From positions 1 to 32,830 of the forward strand of contig CAITDR010000640.1 of the NCBI GenBank assembly GCA_903891165.1: a DNA stretch of 32,830 nt. The letters run 5' to 3'. The notes beneath the pieces were generated by a model. It was not told where the DNA came from. It ran no database searches and was given only the letters and a program-made list of their open reading frames with translations. The stretch comes from an uncultured Pseudomonadota bacterium. Its GTDB lineage: Bacteria > Myxococcota_A > UBA796 > SXON01. The position numbers and the translations under genes were made by a program. Below are positions 29,947 to 32,830 of the stretch, in pieces; positions within the stretch are counted from its first letter, which is position 1; each line of letters opens with the position of its first letter.

Positions 29947-30774
29947 ATGGCCATCACAGTCAAAACAAATGTAGCCGCAAACGGCGCCTTGAACGAGTTG
30001 AATCGTACGACCAGGGCTCTCTCTCGGAACTTCGAGCGTATCTCCTCCGGCCTGCGTATTGCGCGGGCTGCGGATGATGCGGCGGGTCTGGGAGTAGCAG
30101 AATCCCTTCGTGCAGATGCAGCGTCGGCCAAGGTTGCTGCGCGCAATATCAACGACGGCATCAGCATCATCGCGGTGGCAGAAGGAGCCACCGGTGAGAT
30201 CGCCAGCATCCTGGTCCGGCTCCGCGAGCTGGCCATCCAGAGCATGTCGGGCACGCTGGCCACCACCGAGCGTGCCTATATCGACGACGAAGCCGACCAG
30301 CTCGTCTCCGAAATTGCACGGATCTCGGCGGTGACTGAGTTCAACGGGGTCTCGCTGACCAACGGAGCCGTCACCACGATGGATGTCCAGGTCGGCATCC
30401 AGAACACCGCCAACGACATCATCACCATCACGCTGGGGGATCTCACCACCACCACGCTGGGGGTGAACGTCCTGGATCTGAGCACCGCGGCCACCGCCTC
30501 GACCGGCCTCACCCTGCTGGACGCCGCGCTGAATACCGTAGCCCAGAACCGCTCTACCTTTGGTGCAGTGGAAAATCGGCTCAACAGCGCGCTGAACAAC
30601 ATCGAGACCTTCACCGAGAGCACGGTTGCTGCGGAAGCCCGCATCCGCGATGCGGACTTCGGTGCAGAGACGGCGCACCTCGCCCAGAACCAGATCCTGC
30701 AGCAGGCGGGTGTCTCGGTGCTCTCGCAGGCCAAGAATATCAACCAGGTGGCCCTCACCCTGCTCCAGCAGTAA
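29947..30774 (+). CDS. fliC: Flagellin
   Basis: This is the filament subunit, 275 residues. The N-terminal D0/D1 region (VKTNVAANGALNELNRTTRALSRNFERISSGLRIARAADDAAGL) and the C-terminal region (RLNSALNNIETFTESTVAAEARIRDADFGAETAHLAQNQILQQAG, then NINQVALTLLQQ) are well conserved. The central variable part is short, so the filament surface is nearly bare D1. The frame has a GTG 6 bases upstream; ATG 29947 has GGAG 5 bases before it and begins MAITVKTN as expected. It has a sigma-28-like promoter and is followed by fliD with its own. Confidence 0.97.
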   Translation: MAITVKTNVAANGALNELNRTTRALSRNFERISSGLRIARAADDAAGLGVAESLRADAASAKVAARNINDGISIIAVAEGATGEIASILVRLRELAIQSMSGTLATTERAYIDDEADQLVSEIARISAVTEFNGVSLTNGAVTTMDVQVGIQNTANDIITITLGDLTTTTLGVNVLDLSTAATASTGLTLLDAALNTVAQNRSTFGAVENRLNSALNNIETFTESTVAAEARIRDADFGAETAHLAQNQILQQAGVSVLSQAKNINQVALTLLQQ

Positions 30775-30826
30775 CATCAGGCTTACACGACCCCCGCTCC
30801 TCCGTTCGGGCATGATAGGATGGTAC

Positions 30827-30853
30827 TCAAGGGGTCTCTGCTCCGGCCGATGT
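30827..30853 (+). promoter_or_regulatory. Sigma-28-like promoter of fliD
   Basis: TCAA (30827-30830), 15 bases, then GCCGATGT (30846-30853), the window's best -10 match to FliA. The fliD ATG lies 40 bases downstream, with GGAG at 30884-30887. Confidence 0.62.
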
Positions 30854-30893
30854 CGTAGCAGAGCCTCTCAGGATCTTCTGCGCGGAGTTTTGC

Positions 30894-32240
30894 ATGGCCA
30901 GTTTCAGCATCGGCGGGATTGTTTCCGGCCTGGATACCAACAGTATCATTGACTCGCTGGTTGCGGCTGCTTCCACCCCTAAAACGGTGATGGCGGCCAA
31001 AAAGGCCAAGGTCGAGAAGCTGCAAACGGCCTACGAGGAGCTCTCCTCTCGCCTGACGGACATGCAGACGGCGCTGGAGGCCATCGACACTGCCGAGGAG
31101 TTCCGCAGCCTCAGCGGCAAGAGCAGCAACGGGGACGTCGCCGCGGTTACCGTGGATGGCGACGGTGTAGTGGGTACCTACAACCTCACCGTCACCCAGC
31201 TCGCGGACTCCGCCATGCTGGTGTCCAACGATGTCTTTGCAGATGCAAATACGACCAACGTCGGCCTGACCGGAAACAGCTTCACGGTCACCTATGCGGG
31301 AACTGCGACCGTCATCACCCTCGCCAGCGACCAGACGCTGAACGAGCTCGCGGCCACCATCAACGAAGAAGTAGACGGTGTCTCCGCCTACGTCATGAAC
31401 ACCGGCAGCGGCTACAAGCTGGTCTACAGCGGCGAAGACACGGGTGCGTCCAACACCCTCACCGTGACCGGCGCCACTGGTACCCTCGCCACCTCCTTTG
31501 CAGGCGGCACCACCACCGCCGCTGCGGCCCAGGACGCCCTGGTCTCCATCAACGGCGTCAGCCTCAGCTCTGAGAGCAACAGCCTCTCCGATGTAATCCA
31601 AGGTGTCACCTTTGACATCGAGGATGTCGGCAGCACCAAGGTGACCGTCGGTGTAGACGAAGATGCCATGACCGAGAAGATCAGCACCTTCGTCGATGCC
31701 TATAACAGCGTCATCACCTACGTCGGCTCCCAGTCTATCTACGACAAGGACAGCGACACCAAGGGTATCTTCATCGGCGAAACGGTGGTCTCCCGCCTCA
31801 TCGCCAACATGAAGTCCAAGCTCTCGACCAATTTTGAGACCAGCAGCTCCGATCCCATCGGCGCTCTGGCCGAGATCGGCTTCAAGACGCTGCAGACCGG
31901 CAAGATCGAGTTTGACGAGAGTGCCTTCAAAGATGCCCTGGCCGACAACCTCGACCAGGTCACCGGCCTCTTCATCGACGACTTCGTCCCGGCGATGACC
32001 GACTTCATCGACAGCAACATCGACGCCACCGACGGCATCGTCTCTAACCGCCTCGACTCGCTGGGCGACATCATCGACGGCATCACCGACGATATCTCGA
32101 ACTTCGACGACCGCATGGATGCCTACGAAGCCCGCCTGAAAAAGAACTTTACCGCGATGGAGATTGCCCTCGGCAAACTCCAGACCGCTCAAGACTCCCT
32201 CTCTGCCCTCCTGGGCACGACGTCCTCTACCAAGAAGTGA
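30894..32240 (+). CDS. fliD: Flagellar filament cap protein FliD
   Basis: FliD caps the filament and guides flagellin insertion. The 448-residue protein has the conserved N-terminus (FSIGGIVSGLDTNSIIDSLVAA followed by a coiled coil) and a FliD_C-type region (KVTVGVDEDAMTEKISTFVDAYNSVITYVGSQS, IGALAEIGFKTLQTGKIEFDESAFKDAL). The C-terminal coiled coil (FDDRMDAYEARLKKNFTAMEIALGKLQTAQDSLSALL) follows. It begins 40 bases after its own sigma-28-like promoter and is followed by fliS after 3 bases. Confidence 0.96.
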   Translation: MASFSIGGIVSGLDTNSIIDSLVAAASTPKTVMAAKKAKVEKLQTAYEELSSRLTDMQTALEAIDTAEEFRSLSGKSSNGDVAAVTVDGDGVVGTYNLTVTQLADSAMLVSNDVFADANTTNVGLTGNSFTVTYAGTATVITLASDQTLNELAATINEEVDGVSAYVMNTGSGYKLVYSGEDTGASNTLTVTGATGTLATSFAGGTTTAAAAQDALVSINGVSLSSESNSLSDVIQGVTFDIEDVGSTKVTVGVDEDAMTEKISTFVDAYNSVITYVGSQSIYDKDSDTKGIFIGETVVSRLIANMKSKLSTNFETSSSDPIGALAEIGFKTLQTGKIEFDESAFKDALADNLDQVTGLFIDDFVPAMTDFIDSNIDATDGIVSNRLDSLGDIIDGITDDISNFDDRMDAYEARLKKNFTAMEIALGKLQTAQDSLSALLGTTSSTKK

Positions 32241-32243
32241 CCC

Positions 32244-32642
32244 ATGCACGGCATCGCCGCCTACACCCGCACCACGACTCAAGCCGCCCCCAATGAGCAG
32301 ATTCTGCTGATGTTGTTGGAGCAGGCCATCCGGAACCAGAACCGGGCGATCGCGGCGATGGAGGAAGGGAACCGCAGTGCCTGGGGCGCAGAGATCCACA
32401 ACTGCCGCGCCATCTTTCTGGAGCTGGTCGGTGCCATCGACACCGACGTCGCCCCCGAGATCGCCCGCAACCTCCAGCAGACCTACGGCTGGTGCCTCCA
32501 CCACCTCAACGAGGCCAACAAGAGCGGCTCTCCCGACGGTGTCCGTGGCGTGTTGCGTGTCACCGAGCTGCTCCACTCCACCTGGGTCCAGGCCGTCCAG
32601 AAGTGGTACGACGAGAACACCTCTCCCGCTCCGGAGCGCTGA
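32244..32642 (+). CDS. fliS: Flagellin export chaperone FliS
   Basis: FliS binds the C-terminus of flagellin and keeps it from polymerising in the cytoplasm. The 132-residue helical protein begins GIAAYTRTTTQAAPNEQILLMLLEQAIRNQNRAIAAMEEG, close to the family's AYxxTxxxTAxPxxLIxMLYDGAI pattern, and continues with helices LVGAIDTDVAPEIARNLQQTYGWCLHHLNEANKS. Position directly after fliD confirms it. Its stop overlaps the next start (TGATG). Confidence 0.93.
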   Translation: MHGIAAYTRTTTQAAPNEQILLMLLEQAIRNQNRAIAAMEEGNRSAWGAEIHNCRAIFLELVGAIDTDVAPEIARNLQQTYGWCLHHLNEANKSGSPDGVRGVLRVTELLHSTWVQAVQKWYDENTSPAPER

Positions 32643-32830
32643 TGCCTGCGCCCAGTGACATCCTCTTTGCCCGCTTGGAAGTCCTGACTTGGCGCCTCCT
32701 CCAAGGAGAGGACAACGATCCCGCGCGCCTTCTCTCCACGACTGCCCAGCTCATGGATCTGGCGCCTTCCATGCCCACCGACCTCCAGGAGCGCCTCCTC
32801 GCCGGCCTTGCCCGTGCCCAGGAAGCCGTC
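32642..32830 (+). CDS. Partial ORF after fliS, function unknown
   Basis: An ATG overlaps the fliS stop (TGATG), and the frame stays open for 63 codons to the window edge. The product begins MPAPSDILFARLEVLTWRLL and is rich in Leu, Ala and Arg, probably helical. The position is that of FliT-like small chaperones, but the fragment shows no diagnostic motif. Confidence 0.55.
   Translation, partial: MPAPSDILFARLEVLTWRLLQGEDNDPARLLSTTAQLMDLAPSMPTDLQERLLAGLARAQEAV

Noticed and set aside
30783-32576. 597-residue minus-strand frame opposite fliD and fliS
   Set aside because: The coding strand clearly encodes FliD and FliS; this frame is a Gly/Asp/Val-rich shadow.
1-32830. CRISPR array, insertion sequence, tRNA or rRNA
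   Set aside because: No regularly spaced repeats, transposase or integrase frames, cloverleaf or rRNA signatures were seen.

Overview
The window is a GC-rich stretch of a Gram-negative, flagellated bacterium. A P-ring protein with a signal peptide (FlgI) implies an outer membrane and periplasm. No rRNA, tRNA or taxonomic marker is visible. A deltaproteobacterial or Myxococcota-like lineage is only a guess, from gene order and composition.

The backbone is a flagellar superlocus in three blocks. (1) Plus strand, 0.9-7.3 kb: flhA, a C39-type peptidase with a 73-residue partner, then fliF-fliG-fliH. (2) Minus strand, 29.7 down to 18.0 kb: flgI, a rod-cap/M23 peptidase fusion, fliJ, motE, fliK, flgD, flgE, fliL, fliM, fliN, fliO, fliP, fliQ, fliR, flhB. 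(3) Plus strand, 29.8 kb to the end: flagellin, fliD, fliS and a partial ORF. Together these supply the MS-ring and C-ring, the export gate, hook assembly, P-ring and filament. The export ATPase gene fliI, which often follows fliH, is absent. Five sites with one geometry (T[A/C]AA, 15 bases, [T/G/A]CCGAT) precede flhA, fliF, fliL, fliC and fliD. They look like sigma-28 (FliA-type) promoters.

Blocks 1 and 2 converge on an accessory island (7.3-18.0 kb). Its left part holds a TacA-like ribbon-helix-helix protein and a GNAT acetyltransferase facing each other with overlapping stops, then a decapitated XRE antitoxin. Its main part (8.66-17.99 kb) looks like an unrecognised biosynthetic cluster: two proteins with five beta-hairpin modules each (possible ABBA prenyltransferase fold), a SAM methyltransferase, two paralogous Fe(II)/2-oxoglutarate oxygenases, three different radical SAM proteins (one with a B12-type N-terminal region), a Rieske oxygenase and an exported SGNH hydrolase. 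I see no NRPS, PKS, terpene synthase or convincing RiPP precursor in it.

A perfect palindrome with core TGAACCCGGGTTCA occurs four times: at the fliH stop, just before the cluster, exactly between the convergent SGNH and flhB stops, and inside the fliK coding sequence. The first 0.9 kb has no convincing protein but is full of inverted repeats, including 8-9 bp stems and several GAAA-capped hairpins on the minus strand. It may be a large structured RNA that runs off the left edge.
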